From assembly GCA_016787415.1 (NCBI GenBank), contig JAEUUT010000167.1, positions 1 through 59,296 of the forward strand: 59,296 nucleotides of DNA, in the 5' to 3' direction. A program made the translations under genes and the position numbers. Below, piece after piece: positions 24,981 to 33,848 of the stretch; within the stretch, counting starts at the first letter, position 1; each line of letters begins with the position of its first letter. The DNA is from Saprospiraceae bacterium. Lineage in GTDB: Bacteria; Bacteroidota; Bacteroidia; Chitinophagales; Saprospiraceae. The notes under the pieces were generated by a model. The model was not told where the DNA came from. It searched no databases and saw only the letters and a list, made by a program, of their open reading frames with translations.

Positions 24981-27900
24981 CTAAAAGTCAATCTTCACGC
25001 CCGCAATAAAAGTCCGCGGAGCAGGCACGGTACCCCAGTCGATACCTACAGCCAGATCGGAAGAAAGTCCGAGCCCGCGGGTGTCGTTGGAATTGGCCTG
25101 AATTTCGGGGTCGAGGCCAGGGTATTTGGTAAACGTCAGCGCATTTTGAGCCGTCAGGTACACGCGCAGGCCACCGATGTCCTTGCTTCTGATCAGGTCT
25201 TTAAAATTATATCCGATGGTCACGTTGCGCACCCGCAGGTAAGAGCCGTCTTCCAGAAAACGTGTAGATGGGCGGCGGTTGCCATTGCGGTCGTCGAGGC
25301 TCACTTTCGGGATGTCGGTATTGGTATTGGTAGGTGTCCAGCGGTTCAGGATGTCGCGGTACGAATTGAAGCCGCGGGCCTGTGTTTCGTAGGCAAAATT
25401 GCCGTACAGGAAATACACGTCGTTGCCATACACCCCTTGAATCAGGGTAGAAAAGTCGAGGTTGCCCCAGTTGAAGCCCAGGTTGACGCCATAGGTGAAG
25501 TCGGGGAAGGGGTTGCCGATATGCGCCCGGTCTTTGTCGTCGATTTTGTTGTCGCCGTTCAGGTCGGCAAACTTCACATCGCCGGGGCGGGTGTTCACCG
25601 TCTGGAACGGGCTGGCGTCGATTTCCTCCTGTGTCTGGAAAATACCGATGGCGTCGTACAGGAAGAACGAACCCACGGGATAACCCGTTTCCGTTTTGGT
25701 AAGCGCGCCGTCCGACAGACCGAAACCGCCCAGGATAGGCTCGCTGTTGGCAATGGAAAGCACGTCGTTGCGCACCACGCTGATATTGGCGCCTATGTTG
25801 TAATTGAACTTGTTGACCCTGTTTTTGTAAATAAGCCCCAGTTCCAGGCCCTTGTTTTCGACAGATGCCGCATTGATAAACGGCGGATTCTGCGCGCCAC
25901 CAGCCTGTGGAACGGGCACCCGCACCAGGATGTCGTCGGTTTGTTTGCGGAACAGGTCGGCCGTCAGCGTCAGGCGATCCTGCCAGAAACTCATATCGAG
26001 CCCGAGGTTGGTCTGCGAACTGGTTTCCCAGCGGATATTGCTGTTGCCGGTTTCGATGATCGTTGCGCCCGTCACGATTTGCCCGCCGAATACATACACG
26101 CGGTCGCCCGTGCGCACCAGCGAACTGTACGGGTAAATGCCAATTTCCTGATTGCCCAATAGTCCCCAACTGGCGCGTACTTTCATACTGGAAATGAACT
26201 TGATACTTTCAAAAAAGCGCTCGTTGGAGATATTCCAGGCTGCTGAAACGGAAGGAAACACGCCCCAGCGGTTATTGGGCCCGAAACGGGAAGAACCGTC
26301 CCGACGCACCGCCCCACTCACTACGTAGCGGTTTTTGTAGGTGTAGCCTGCCTGTGCAAAATACGACAGCAGCGCCCACTCCGTAGCGATACCCGAGGCA
26401 TCTACGTCGCCGAGTTCTTCGGCATTGCTGGCATCGATGTAGCGGAACAGCGGATCGTTGCGGCGGAAATTATTAGCCGATGCGCCCAGGTAATCGGTAT
26501 GGTTCTGGATGGCCTCCATGCCTACGAGCACCGAAATGTGGTGGTCGCCGAAAGTGCGCTGAAAATCGGCCGTATTGTTCCACACCAGCGTCTGGTTGAA
26601 CACGCGGCCTTCATTGAGCGAAGTAGGGTCGTAAATGGCGGCCGAAAGGCGGGTTTTGAACAGTTTTTCCCGGTCGAAACCAAAATCGCCGCCCAGCGTG
26701 CTGCGCAGTTTCAGACCTTCCATAAGTTGCAGTTCGGCGAATACATTGCCGAATACCCGGTAGCGGCGAATGCGCCAGTCGGTATTTTCAATAAACACCA
26801 GCGGATTGGCATTGCCGTCGCCATACAGCGTGGGGTCGCCCAGTTCAGAAGTTACATTGATGTAACTGCCGTCGGCGTACCGAATGGGAAACAGCGGCGC
26901 AGCAATAAGTGCGTAACGAATGCCGCTGAGTTCGTTGCCCGGGCCGTATCCGTCGCCCGAAGCGCCAATCACCTTGCGGTCGGTATGAGAAAAAGACAGG
27001 CTGTTGCCCACTTTGAACCACTTGTTGCCTAGTTCGCCGTTGAAACGCACCTGGTATTTATCAAAACCCTGGCCTTTAAAAATGCCGTCCTGCGTGTGGT
27101 ATTCGCCGGAAATGTAAAAACTGCCGCTTTCGCTGCCGCCGGATGCCGACAAGGCGTAATGCTGAATCGGCGCCGGGTTGAACACCATATCCAGCCAGTC
27201 GTTGTTGGGGAGCGTGTCGAGGATAGCCGGATCGTAGTTGTCGAGTTGATTGGCCGGATTGCGAAGGGTATTGGCATTGGTGATGGCCTCGTTGCGAATG
27301 GTGAGGTATTCCTCGGCATTGAGCAGTTCGGGGAGATTAAAGGCTTGTTGTACGCCGGAATAGGCTTCGAAGGAAAAAGTGGGTTTGCCCGATTTGCCCC
27401 GTTTGGTGGTTATCAGCACAACGCCATTGGCTGCCCGCGCACCGTAAATGGCTGCCGCAGCACCGTCTTTTAATACTTCGATCGACTCGATGTCGCCGGG
27501 TGAAAACATATTGATATTGCCGGTAGTGGGCACCCCGTCGATGATGTACAGCGGGTTGTTATTGCCCAGGGTGCCTGCGCCCCGGATGCGTACGGCAATG
27601 TCGTCGCCAGGAGAGCCGGTCACCTGCGTCACCATGACCCCCGGCGCCTGGCCCTGCAAAGCCTGGTCGATGCCCACTACGACCAATTTTTCGATGTCTT
27701 TGGCTTTGATGGAAGCAATGGCCGATGATACGTTGCTGCGGATTTCTTTTTTGTAACCGGTAATGACCACGTCCTGCAACAGGCTTTCATTGGCGCTCAT
27801 CATGACCGTGATGTCCGGGCGGTTCTGCACCGGAATTTCCTGATCGGCATAGCCGACATAACGAAAACGCAGCACAGCGTCGCCGGAGGTTACTTCCAAT

Positions 27901-28148
27901 TGGAAATGCCCCGACACGTCGGTGGTAATGCCTTTCCCGGTGCTGACTTCCTGTACGCTCACGCCAATGAGCGCCTGGTTGTCTTCCTTGGAGAAGACCG
28001 TTCCGGAAACAGTAAAAGACTGTGCATCAAGGTGATATGCAGCAGCCGACAACATAAGTAGTAGTAAGAAACAGCCTTTGCGCAAAGGGCCTGCCGGCGC
28101 GCACCATACTGTTTTTGCGAAATTTGAAAAGGTAGAGTTTGTCCTCAT
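24981..28148 (-). CDS. susC: SusC/RagA-family TonB-dependent outer-membrane transporter
   Basis: The 1055-residue protein has a signal region ending about LDAQS, then a carboxypeptidase-regulatory-like domain (about 45-125, FTVSGTVFSKEDNQALIGVS) and a plug domain (about 130-250) with the SusC signatures VDGVPTTGNINMFSPGDIES and GARAANGVVLITTKRG. A 22-stranded barrel ends with FIAGVKIDF. It imports oligosaccharides captured by SusD across the outer membrane using TonB energy. Length and all landmarks are complete. The N-terminal signal is long, with a charged stretch before the hydrophobic core (GCFLLLLMLSAAAY). The gene is divergent from an AraC regulator 184 bases away, which probably controls it. 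Confidence 0.96.
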   Translation of the reverse strand: MRTNSTFSNFAKTVWCAPAGPLRKGCFLLLLMLSAAAYHLDAQSFTVSGTVFSKEDNQALIGVSVQEVSTGKGITTDVSGHFQLEVTSGDAVLRFRYVGYADQEIPVQNRPDITVMMSANESLLQDVVITGYKKEIRSNVSSAIASIKAKDIEKLVVVGIDQALQGQAPGVMVTQVTGSPGDDIAVRIRGAGTLGNNNPLYIIDGVPTTGNINMFSPGDIESIEVLKDGAAAAIYGARAANGVVLITTKRGKSGKPTFSFEAYSGVQQAFNLPELLNAEEYLTIRNEAITNANTLRNPANQLDNYDPAILDTLPNNDWLDMVFNPAPIQHYALSASGGSESGSFYISGEYHTQDGIFKGQGFDKYQVRFNGELGNKWFKVGNSLSFSHTDRKVIGASGDGYGPGNELSGIRYALIAAPLFPIRYADGSYINVTSELGDPTLYGDGNANPLVFIENTDWRIRRYRVFGNVFAELQLMEGLKLRSTLGGDFGFDREKLFKTRLSAAIYDPTSLNEGRVFNQTLVWNNTADFQRTFGDHHISVLVGMEAIQNHTDYLGASANNFRRNDPLFRYIDASNAEELGDVDASGIATEWALLSYFAQAGYTYKNRYVVSGAVRRDGSSRFGPNNRWGVFPSVSAAWNISNERFFESIKFISSMKVRASWGLLGNQEIGIYPYSSLVRTGDRVYVFGGQIVTGATIIETGNSNIRWETSSQTNLGLDMSFWQDRLTLTADLFRKQTDDILVRVPVPQAGGAQNPPFINAASVENKGLELGLIYKNRVNKFNYNIGANISVVRNDVLSIANSEPILGGFGLSDGALTKTETGYPVGSFFLYDAIGIFQTQEEIDASPFQTVNTRPGDVKFADLNGDNKIDDKDRAHIGNPFPDFTYGVNLGFNWGNLDFSTLIQGVYGNDVYFLYGNFAYETQARGFNSYRDILNRWTPTNTNTDIPKVSLDDRNGNRRPSTRFLEDGSYLRVRNVTIGYNFKDLIRSKDIGGLRVYLTAQNALTFTKYPGLDPEIQANSNDTRGLGLSSDLAVGIDWGTVPAPRTFIAGVKIDF

Positions 28149-28332
28149 GGCAACCTGATTGTAATTCAGATTGACAAAAGTCCAATTTAAAAAAAGCGAA
28201 CGCCTATACTATTATGCAGTATTATGGTACTTTTATGAATCATATTCAAGAATCAACATTTTTATTTGCTGCACCTGTAATAAAGAGTCAAATATTGGCT
28301 CACTGGGCGTAGAAAAAAATAAAATTATCGGA
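28149..28332. promoter_or_regulatory. Divergent regulatory region between susC and the AraC gene
   Basis: This AT-rich 184-bp gap must hold the promoters of both the PUL operon and the AraC regulator. No exact TAnnTTTG match was found on either strand; TAAATTGG on the minus strand near 28180 and TACTTTTA on the plus strand near 28228 each have one mismatch. No clear inverted or direct repeat suitable as an AraC operator stood out. Confidence 0.35.
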
Positions 28333-29310
28333 ATGAATATCTACCGGGAAATCACCCCGCTCAATCCGCCGGATGTATTTGTGGTGCTCGATTCCGTCTG
28401 CAACGGTTTCGATTACCCTATTCACAACCACCCGGAATACGAACTAAACCTCATTGCAGGTATGTCGGGCACGCGCATTGTGGGTGATTCTACCGAACGC
28501 TACACCGATTATGATCTGGTATTGCTCGGGCCTTATTTGTACCACAAATGGGACGGCGATGCGCACCTGCAAGCCAGTGGGCAGCCATACCGGGTGGTGA
28601 CGATTCAGTTTGCTATGGATTTGTTCAGCGGACAACTGTTTCAGAAAGAGCGTTTTATCCAAATCCGGCAGTTGCTGCGCGATTCCATTCGCGGCATCAA
28701 ATTTCATGGTAAAACGGTGGAGGCCGCTATGCGCATCATGATCGACCTCACAGAAGACAAGGGTTTTGTCAATGTGGTGGAATTTCTGCAATTGCTCGAT
28801 CTGCTTTCCAAATCTACTGAAGTAGCGTACTTGGCCAGCGAGGGTTTTTCGCCACAGGCACTGCGCTCCGACAGCAACCGCATTCAGGTAGCATACGGTT
28901 ATATCCTGAAACATTTTACCGATCCAAACCTGAAAATCGGCGACGTGGCCTCCCAACTCAACATGAGCGATTCGGCATTCAGCCACTTTTTTACCAAGTT
29001 TGCTTTCCGCAGTTTCACCCACTTTCTCATCGATGTGCGCGTAGGCCATGCCTGCAAACTCCTGCTCGATACGGATGAAACCATCAATCAGATCTGTTTC
29101 AAATCGGGCTTTAACAACCTCGCCAATTTTAACCGCCTGTTCAAAAAATACCGGAAATGCACGCCGCAGGAGTACCGGCGCCGTTACTTTGAAAAAAACG
29201 ATTTCGACTGGACCAAACAGATCACGCCCTGGCAGTTTTTACCCGGCAAATCGCAAACGCAGGGTGGCGTGAAGCCGAAGGCGTATTCGACAAGGCTCGT
29301 GCATTTGTAG
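28333..29310 (+). CDS. AraC-family transcriptional regulator with cupin sensor domain
   Basis: The ATG at 28333 (MNIYREITPLNPPD) gives 325 residues. The frame is open upstream but that part looks non-coding (low-complexity and basic). Residues about 5-150 are a cupin-like ligand domain with IHNHPEYELNLI and GPYLYHKWDGD. Residues about 220-325 contain the two-helix AraC DNA-binding domain: KIGDVASQLNMSDSAFSHFF, then TINQICFKSGFNNLANFNR and KYRKCTPQEYRR. It is transcribed divergently from susC, a usual place for an activator of a polysaccharide locus, and probably senses a sugar or breakdown product. Its stop codon is followed within eight bases by a near-perfect 52-bp inverted repeat shared with the convergent GH2 gene. 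Confidence 0.92.
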   Translation: MNIYREITPLNPPDVFVVLDSVCNGFDYPIHNHPEYELNLIAGMSGTRIVGDSTERYTDYDLVLLGPYLYHKWDGDAHLQASGQPYRVVTIQFAMDLFSGQLFQKERFIQIRQLLRDSIRGIKFHGKTVEAAMRIMIDLTEDKGFVNVVEFLQLLDLLSKSTEVAYLASEGFSPQALRSDSNRIQVAYGYILKHFTDPNLKIGDVASQLNMSDSAFSHFFTKFAFRSFTHFLIDVRVGHACKLLLDTDETINQICFKSGFNNLANFNRLFKKYRKCTPQEYRRRYFEKNDFDWTKQITPWQFLPGKSQTQGGVKPKAYSTRLVHL

Positions 29311-29317
29311 AAGTCTT

Positions 29318-29439
29318 GAGTCCTAAGTCCTGAGTCCTAAGTCCGTAGCGTACACCTTTGTACCCTTGGTATTTCAATAAACAAAAGCCAAGGGTACAAA
29401 GGTGTACGCTACGGACTTAGGACTCAGGACTCAGGACTC
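29318..29439. repeat. Near-perfect long inverted repeat between convergent AraC and GH2 genes
   Basis: Arms of 52 bases (29318-29369 and 29388-29439) differ at one position. The outer part is a tandem heptamer, GAGTCCT(A/G)AGTCCT, and the inner core is GTAGCGTACACCTTTG followed by TACCCTTGG. The loop has 18 bases and begins TATTTC. It has the same design as the T/G-arm family, including the core ending in CTTGG followed by TATTT, but an unrelated outer sequence. Confidence 0.9.
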
Positions 29440-29465
29440 CCTTTACTTGCTTTGCAAGTAAAGGG
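29439..29465 (-). terminator. Palindrome that contains the GH2 stop codon
   Basis: CCCTTTACTTGC at 29439-29450 and GCAAGTAAAGGG at 29454-29465 are perfect complements with a 3-base loop. The TAA of the GH2 gene (29443-29445) lies inside the stem, so the last codons are part of the hairpin. It joins directly to the right arm of the 52-bp inverted repeat. Confidence 0.7.
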
Positions 29466-32226
29466 TCGGATTCACCGGATACCTCCCAAACTTCTGCCCA
29501 TACACCGCCAGCCCGCTCCCCATGCTCTCCGGCGCTTCCAGCCGAATCACCAGTTCGCCGCTTTTTTGGGCCGCCTCCAGGGCTGCTTTCGGGATACCGG
29601 CTACGATGCGATAGCCGTAGGAGCCTGCTTCGTGGAGTTTGCGTTCTTTGGGCTGATAGTGCCACGACAGCACGCCGCGGTGGTCGGCAGGGTCGTCGGG
29701 CAATTCAAAGCGCCCCGCAAAAAAGCCGTTGGCCGATATGGACACCTCGCCTGGGTACGGCGTGTTGTCGGTCATGGGATAGGCATTCGGGTTTTGGCTG
29801 GGCGCCACGGCCCCTTTGCCCAGCATGTAGTCGATGTTGGCATCCATGCCTTTGTCCATATCCTTGACAAACAGGGTTTTAGCAGAGATTTCTGCAATAA
29901 ACGACGCGCTTTCGAGTTGTTGCAGGTCTACATCTTTGGGCAATGGGAAACGGTATTCGAAATAACCGCTACCCGCGCCGTTTACCTTCAGGCCGTTGAG
30001 CACATTCCATTGTTTTTGCGACCATTTGGCAGCAGTAAACTCCTGCGGCTCCCGCGATACCAGCCAGGCTTTTTTGCCATTGGCAAGGGTCATGGTAGCA
30101 GGTAGCGGAGTTTCCACGATAAAATGTGCGCTGTTGTGGTGCAAGGCGGCGCCACCCGCATCAAGCAGCGTGAGGGAAAGCGTGAGGGCGGCCTTTTCCG
30201 AAGGCATGCGGAGCACCAGCGGCGGCAAGGCCTGCTGCATCCAGGGGTGGCAGGGCACCTGTACGACCGTATCGAGCCAGCTGTGTTCCAGTCCCAGCGC
30301 ATCAAAGCCGTGTAGTTGCACTTTCAAGTTCAGTTGATTACCCAGGTCGGTGCGGGCGGAGAAGAACGACGCATACAGCGGCACACTGACCTGCTCACCG
30401 GGTTGCACGCTGCGGCTGATCTCATTGCCAGTGGAAATGTAAAAATCGGAGTGAAAATCGCGCAGGCTCATGCCTGGTGTGAGGTCGCCGACGCCGGTTT
30501 CCTTGCTGGAGCGGTCGTAACGCCAGTAGCCGTTCCATTCGTTGATCACGTCGTGGTGTTCGGTGTACAGCCAGCCGGCCACTTTGGGATATTTCCGGAA
30601 CGTGTTCATCATGCGGTGGTAGTCCCACGACCAGTCTACATCGCCGGTGCTGCCGTCGTAGCCCCACACGTTGCCACATTCGGAGTTGATATTGGGTTGG
30701 CGGTGCTGCTGGTACCCTTTTTCAAAATGGTGGGTGCTGCCGGGGTATGTTTCGCGGTCCATTTCGGCCAGGCGTTCTTCCCACATCCAGCCAGGCAGGT
30801 AGTCGTGCCAGGAGTTAAGGTCGGTTTCGGTGTGGCCGCGCCCGCAGCAGATAGAATTGTCTTCGATCAGGCGGGTCGGGTCGGCCATTTTGGCCTTGCG
30901 ATACATTTCTGCTACCCATTGCTGGGTTTCGGGGCGATATTCCCATTCTTCTTTTCCGTCTTTGAAGGTTTTGTGGGTGAGGCCCCAGGTTTCGTTGAAC
31001 AGTATCCAGGAAAAAATAGCCGGGTGGTTGAAATCGCGTTTCAGCATTTCCCGGAAAGTATTTTCCGATTCCTGGCGGGCGGCAGCATCGGGTTCGCCCC
31101 AGAAATTGGGCAAGTCGGACATGACCAGCACGCCCAGTCGGTCGGCCCAGTAGAGTTTGCGTGGAATATCGACTTTTATATGGGTGCGAATCCCGTTGAG
31201 CCCGATTTGCCGGGTGCGCAGGATTTCCTCTTTCATAAATGCATCGCTCGGGAAAGTGTAATACCCTTCCGGGTGGTACGACTGGTCGAGGGTGAGTTCC
31301 AAGTATACCGGCTGGTTGTTGAGGGCCACGTACGGGTATTCTGTGCCGGGCAGGTTTGTGACCGATATTTTCCGCATGCCGAAATAGGATTTTACCAGGT
31401 CGTCGGCCACTTGTATAGTTGCGTCGTACAAAAACGGGTCGTCGAGCGACCAGAGTCTGGCGCCTGGCATGTTCACTTCGAAACTGGCAGAGGCTTGTCC
31501 CGCAGGTATGTCGGCAGTAGCCTGGAATGCTTGGCCATTGCCGGTGATATGGAGTTGTACGGGCGTTTTTTTACTAGCCGGGCCGGGCAAAAACACCGTC
31601 ACCTGCACATTCCCGGCATCGATGTCGGGCGCAAAACGCACGGCATCGGCGTAGGTATTGCCCCGGCTTTCGAGGTACACTGTTTGCCAGATGCCCCGGG
31701 CATTGCCATAACCTTGTTTGCCATACAGGGTGAAAGGGCGCCGCACATCGTCAGCCCGGATCGTGAGCGTCTGCGGCTGTCCGTACTTCATATAAGGTGT
31801 CAGGTCAAATGAGAAAGGCGTGTACCCGCCCTCATGCGAACCCAATTCCTTGCCATCGAGGAAAACGGTGGTTTTCCAGTCGCTGGCGCCGATGGTGAGA
31901 AAGGTTCGTTTGCCTTTCCAGGTAGCAGGCACCCGAATGCTGCGCTTGTACCAGCCTATGTCGGCCGAGTCGGGCACGCCAGAGAGTGGCGATCCCCAGG
32001 GGAAAGGCACTTGAATGTTGCGGCTGAAACGACGTGGGTTGGAAAACCATTTTTCGCGCATACCGACGTCTTTTGGGTCGAGTTCGAATGCCCAGGCGCC
32101 GTTGAGGTTTTGCCATGTAGTGCGTTCGAAATCGGGGCGCGGGTGTTCGGGTAATGGTATGGCTGGCTGGGCAGACAGGGCGACGCAGGCCAGCAGAGAG
32201 GCCCAAAAAAGGGATAATTTGTACAT
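29443..32226 (-). CDS. Glycoside hydrolase family 2
   Basis: From the ATG at 32226 the protein has 927 residues and a signal peptide (MYKLSLFWASLLACVALSAQ). The GH2 layout is complete: a jelly-roll sugar-binding domain (about 25-200, ending near GNARGIWQTVYLE), an Ig-like domain (about 205-310) and a TIM barrel (about 310-620). The acid/base glutamate lies in ILFNETWGL and the probable nucleophile in INSECGNVWG. An extra C-terminal region (about 720-927) looks like carbohydrate-binding sandwiches. GH2 includes beta-galactosidases, beta-mannosidases and beta-glucuronidases; the substrate is not clear, though the GH130 neighbour makes a mannosidase attractive. No T9SS tail, so it is probably periplasmic. 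It converges with the AraC gene. Confidence 0.93.
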   Translation of the reverse strand: MYKLSLFWASLLACVALSAQPAIPLPEHPRPDFERTTWQNLNGAWAFELDPKDVGMREKWFSNPRRFSRNIQVPFPWGSPLSGVPDSADIGWYKRSIRVPATWKGKRTFLTIGASDWKTTVFLDGKELGSHEGGYTPFSFDLTPYMKYGQPQTLTIRADDVRRPFTLYGKQGYGNARGIWQTVYLESRGNTYADAVRFAPDIDAGNVQVTVFLPGPASKKTPVQLHITGNGQAFQATADIPAGQASASFEVNMPGARLWSLDDPFLYDATIQVADDLVKSYFGMRKISVTNLPGTEYPYVALNNQPVYLELTLDQSYHPEGYYTFPSDAFMKEEILRTRQIGLNGIRTHIKVDIPRKLYWADRLGVLVMSDLPNFWGEPDAAARQESENTFREMLKRDFNHPAIFSWILFNETWGLTHKTFKDGKEEWEYRPETQQWVAEMYRKAKMADPTRLIEDNSICCGRGHTETDLNSWHDYLPGWMWEERLAEMDRETYPGSTHHFEKGYQQHRQPNINSECGNVWGYDGSTGDVDWSWDYHRMMNTFRKYPKVAGWLYTEHHDVINEWNGYWRYDRSSKETGVGDLTPGMSLRDFHSDFYISTGNEISRSVQPGEQVSVPLYASFFSARTDLGNQLNLKVQLHGFDALGLEHSWLDTVVQVPCHPWMQQALPPLVLRMPSEKAALTLSLTLLDAGGAALHHNSAHFIVETPLPATMTLANGKKAWLVSREPQEFTAAKWSQKQWNVLNGLKVNGAGSGYFEYRFPLPKDVDLQQLESASFIAEISAKTLFVKDMDKGMDANIDYMLGKGAVAPSQNPNAYPMTDNTPYPGEVSISANGFFAGRFELPDDPADHRGVLSWHYQPKERKLHEAGSYGYRIVAGIPKAALEAAQKSGELVIRLEAPESMGSGLAVYGQKFGRYPVNPTLYLQSK

Positions 32227-32752
32227 AGAAACAGGTTGACGGATTGGAAAAGCGGTCAATGTTGGTCAAAGGCAGTGCAAAAAAGGGAAAATGGCGGGGA
32301 AAGAAGAAGTGGTACAGGAGAAACTTATTGGCTCGTGCGCTCAGGCAAATAATCCTTAGGCAAGTAAGCCACAAAAAAGAGGGCTGCTTTCAGGCGGTTT
32401 CTTAGTTTTTTCGTACATTCGCAGGAGCCATCTGAATCTAATTTAAAAATTAGAAATTACTAGTCTTTTTATTTTCAATGCAAATAGGTTGCATTTTATC
32501 TACTTTCCTTTGTGTCATAAACCATTTAAAACAAACATAGCCTATGTCATTACAGCGTAATAGTTTTATTTAAATACATCATTAGAGAGAGACGGCCCCA
32601 ATTATTTCAACCGACGTTCTACCTCAAGTAAGCATGCTTCTCCAGGATACTGGGTTTAAAGTCACATGCATGTCGTTGCACATGTGACTAACCCTGCCAT
32701 TTCCTGGTTTTTTATTGTTTTAGTTTAGAAAATAGGTAATAAACTCCCAACC
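32227..32752. other. Intergenic region between GH2 and the WYL regulator, with two palindromes
   Basis: No gene was seen in these 526 bases. TCTAATTTAAAAATTAGA at 32437-32454 is a near-perfect palindrome (arms TCTAATTT and AAATTAGA). AGTCACATG at 32660-32668 and CATGTGACT at 32681-32689 form a 9-bp inverted repeat with a 12-base spacer, 64 bases before the WYL start codon; it is a candidate operator or leader hairpin. The middle part is very AT-rich and probably carries the two divergent promoters. Confidence 0.5.
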
Positions 32753-33811
32753 ATGCCGACGAACAAACATGCCGCTTTTCGTTACCGAGTACTGGATCAC
32801 TGTTTTGGTCAGCGCGGCCGCCGCAAGTGGCGCCTGAATGAACTGGTTTCAGAAGTTTCACGGTATTTACAGGAAGAATTTGGTTCAAGTATTGACGTTA
32901 GCCAACGCACAATACAAGGTGACATCAATGTGATGCGCAGTCACCCTCCCCGTGGGTACAATGCACCCATTTTATGCAAAAATGGGCTGTATTTCTATGC
33001 AGATTCCGACTTCAGGATTACGGAAATCAGTTTTAGGAAGGAGGAACTGGATTTATTAAGAGATTCGATAGCGCTGATAAAACAAATACCCGGCATCCCT
33101 TTCAGATCATCGCTCGACCTGGTGATGAAGCGATTCGAGAACGGGCACCATCAATCTGGCCAACTGTCGGGGATGATCCAACTGGAAACCAATTACCAGG
33201 CAAAAGGCGCGGAGTGGATTACACCCGTTTATCAGGCTATGATCCAGAAAGAAGTGTTGCGAATTGGTTATCAGCCTTTTATGGAGCAAGAAACTTCATT
33301 TTTCCTGCACCCATACCTGTTGAAAGAGTGGCGCAACCGCTGGTATTTGTTTGGCAGAGTGGAGACGGACCCGACTGATAACGCTACCATACCCCAACTG
33401 AAGGCTTTAGGGATCGAAAAACTGGGGTTTATCCCGAGAAACGATCATTTGTGGAATATTCCACTGGATCGTATTCTTTCCATACAGCCATGCCCGGAAG
33501 TGCACTTTCTGCACAATGACCTGTTCGATCCGGCTACCTGGTTCGACGACATTGTGGGCGTCACAAAGCCTGAAAACACAGCGCCTGCACATATAGAGAT
33601 TGAAGCAGACAGGATCGCTTCCTATTATTTAGAATCGAAACCGCTACATCTATCGCAGTCGTTGCTGTACCGGGACGATTTGAAAGCCATTTTCTCCTTG
33701 TTTCTCATCCCCAACCATGAGTTTCTGAATGAGATACTGGCTTATGGGAAATATGTTCGGGTACGGGCGCCGGATTCACTGCGTCAAATGGCAAAAGATA
33801 GAAAAGGATAG
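32753..33811 (+). CDS. WYL-domain transcriptional regulator
   Basis: This 352-residue protein has an N-terminal winged-helix-like DNA-binding part (about 5-95, with FRYRVLDHCF, RWRLNELVSEVS-like text and SQRTIQGDINVMRS). A WYL-type ligand domain follows (about 160-260: AMIQKEVLRIGYQPF, then HPYLLKEWRNRWYLFGR), and a WCX-like C-terminal part reaches residue 352. WYL proteins bind nucleic-acid or small-molecule ligands and act as repressors or activators; many in Bacteroidota control defence or surface genes. It precedes an AraC-type gene by 37 bases and probably forms an operon with it, upstream of the giant secreted-protein cluster. A 9-bp inverted repeat before the gene may be an autoregulatory site. 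Confidence 0.88.
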   Translation: MPTNKHAAFRYRVLDHCFGQRGRRKWRLNELVSEVSRYLQEEFGSSIDVSQRTIQGDINVMRSHPPRGYNAPILCKNGLYFYADSDFRITEISFRKEELDLLRDSIALIKQIPGIPFRSSLDLVMKRFENGHHQSGQLSGMIQLETNYQAKGAEWITPVYQAMIQKEVLRIGYQPFMEQETSFFLHPYLLKEWRNRWYLFGRVETDPTDNATIPQLKALGIEKLGFIPRNDHLWNIPLDRILSIQPCPEVHFLHNDLFDPATWFDDIVGVTKPENTAPAHIEIEADRIASYYLESKPLHLSQSLLYRDDLKAIFSLFLIPNHEFLNEILAYGKYVRVRAPDSLRQMAKDRKG

Positions 33812-33848
33812 TTATTTTTAATAGAATGCTCAATTAGCCTTTTGGATC

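Noticed and set aside
32227..32752. Small RNA gene or riboswitch in the GH2-WYL gap
   Set aside because: Only short palindromes were found; no conserved riboswitch core or tRNA-like fold was visible.
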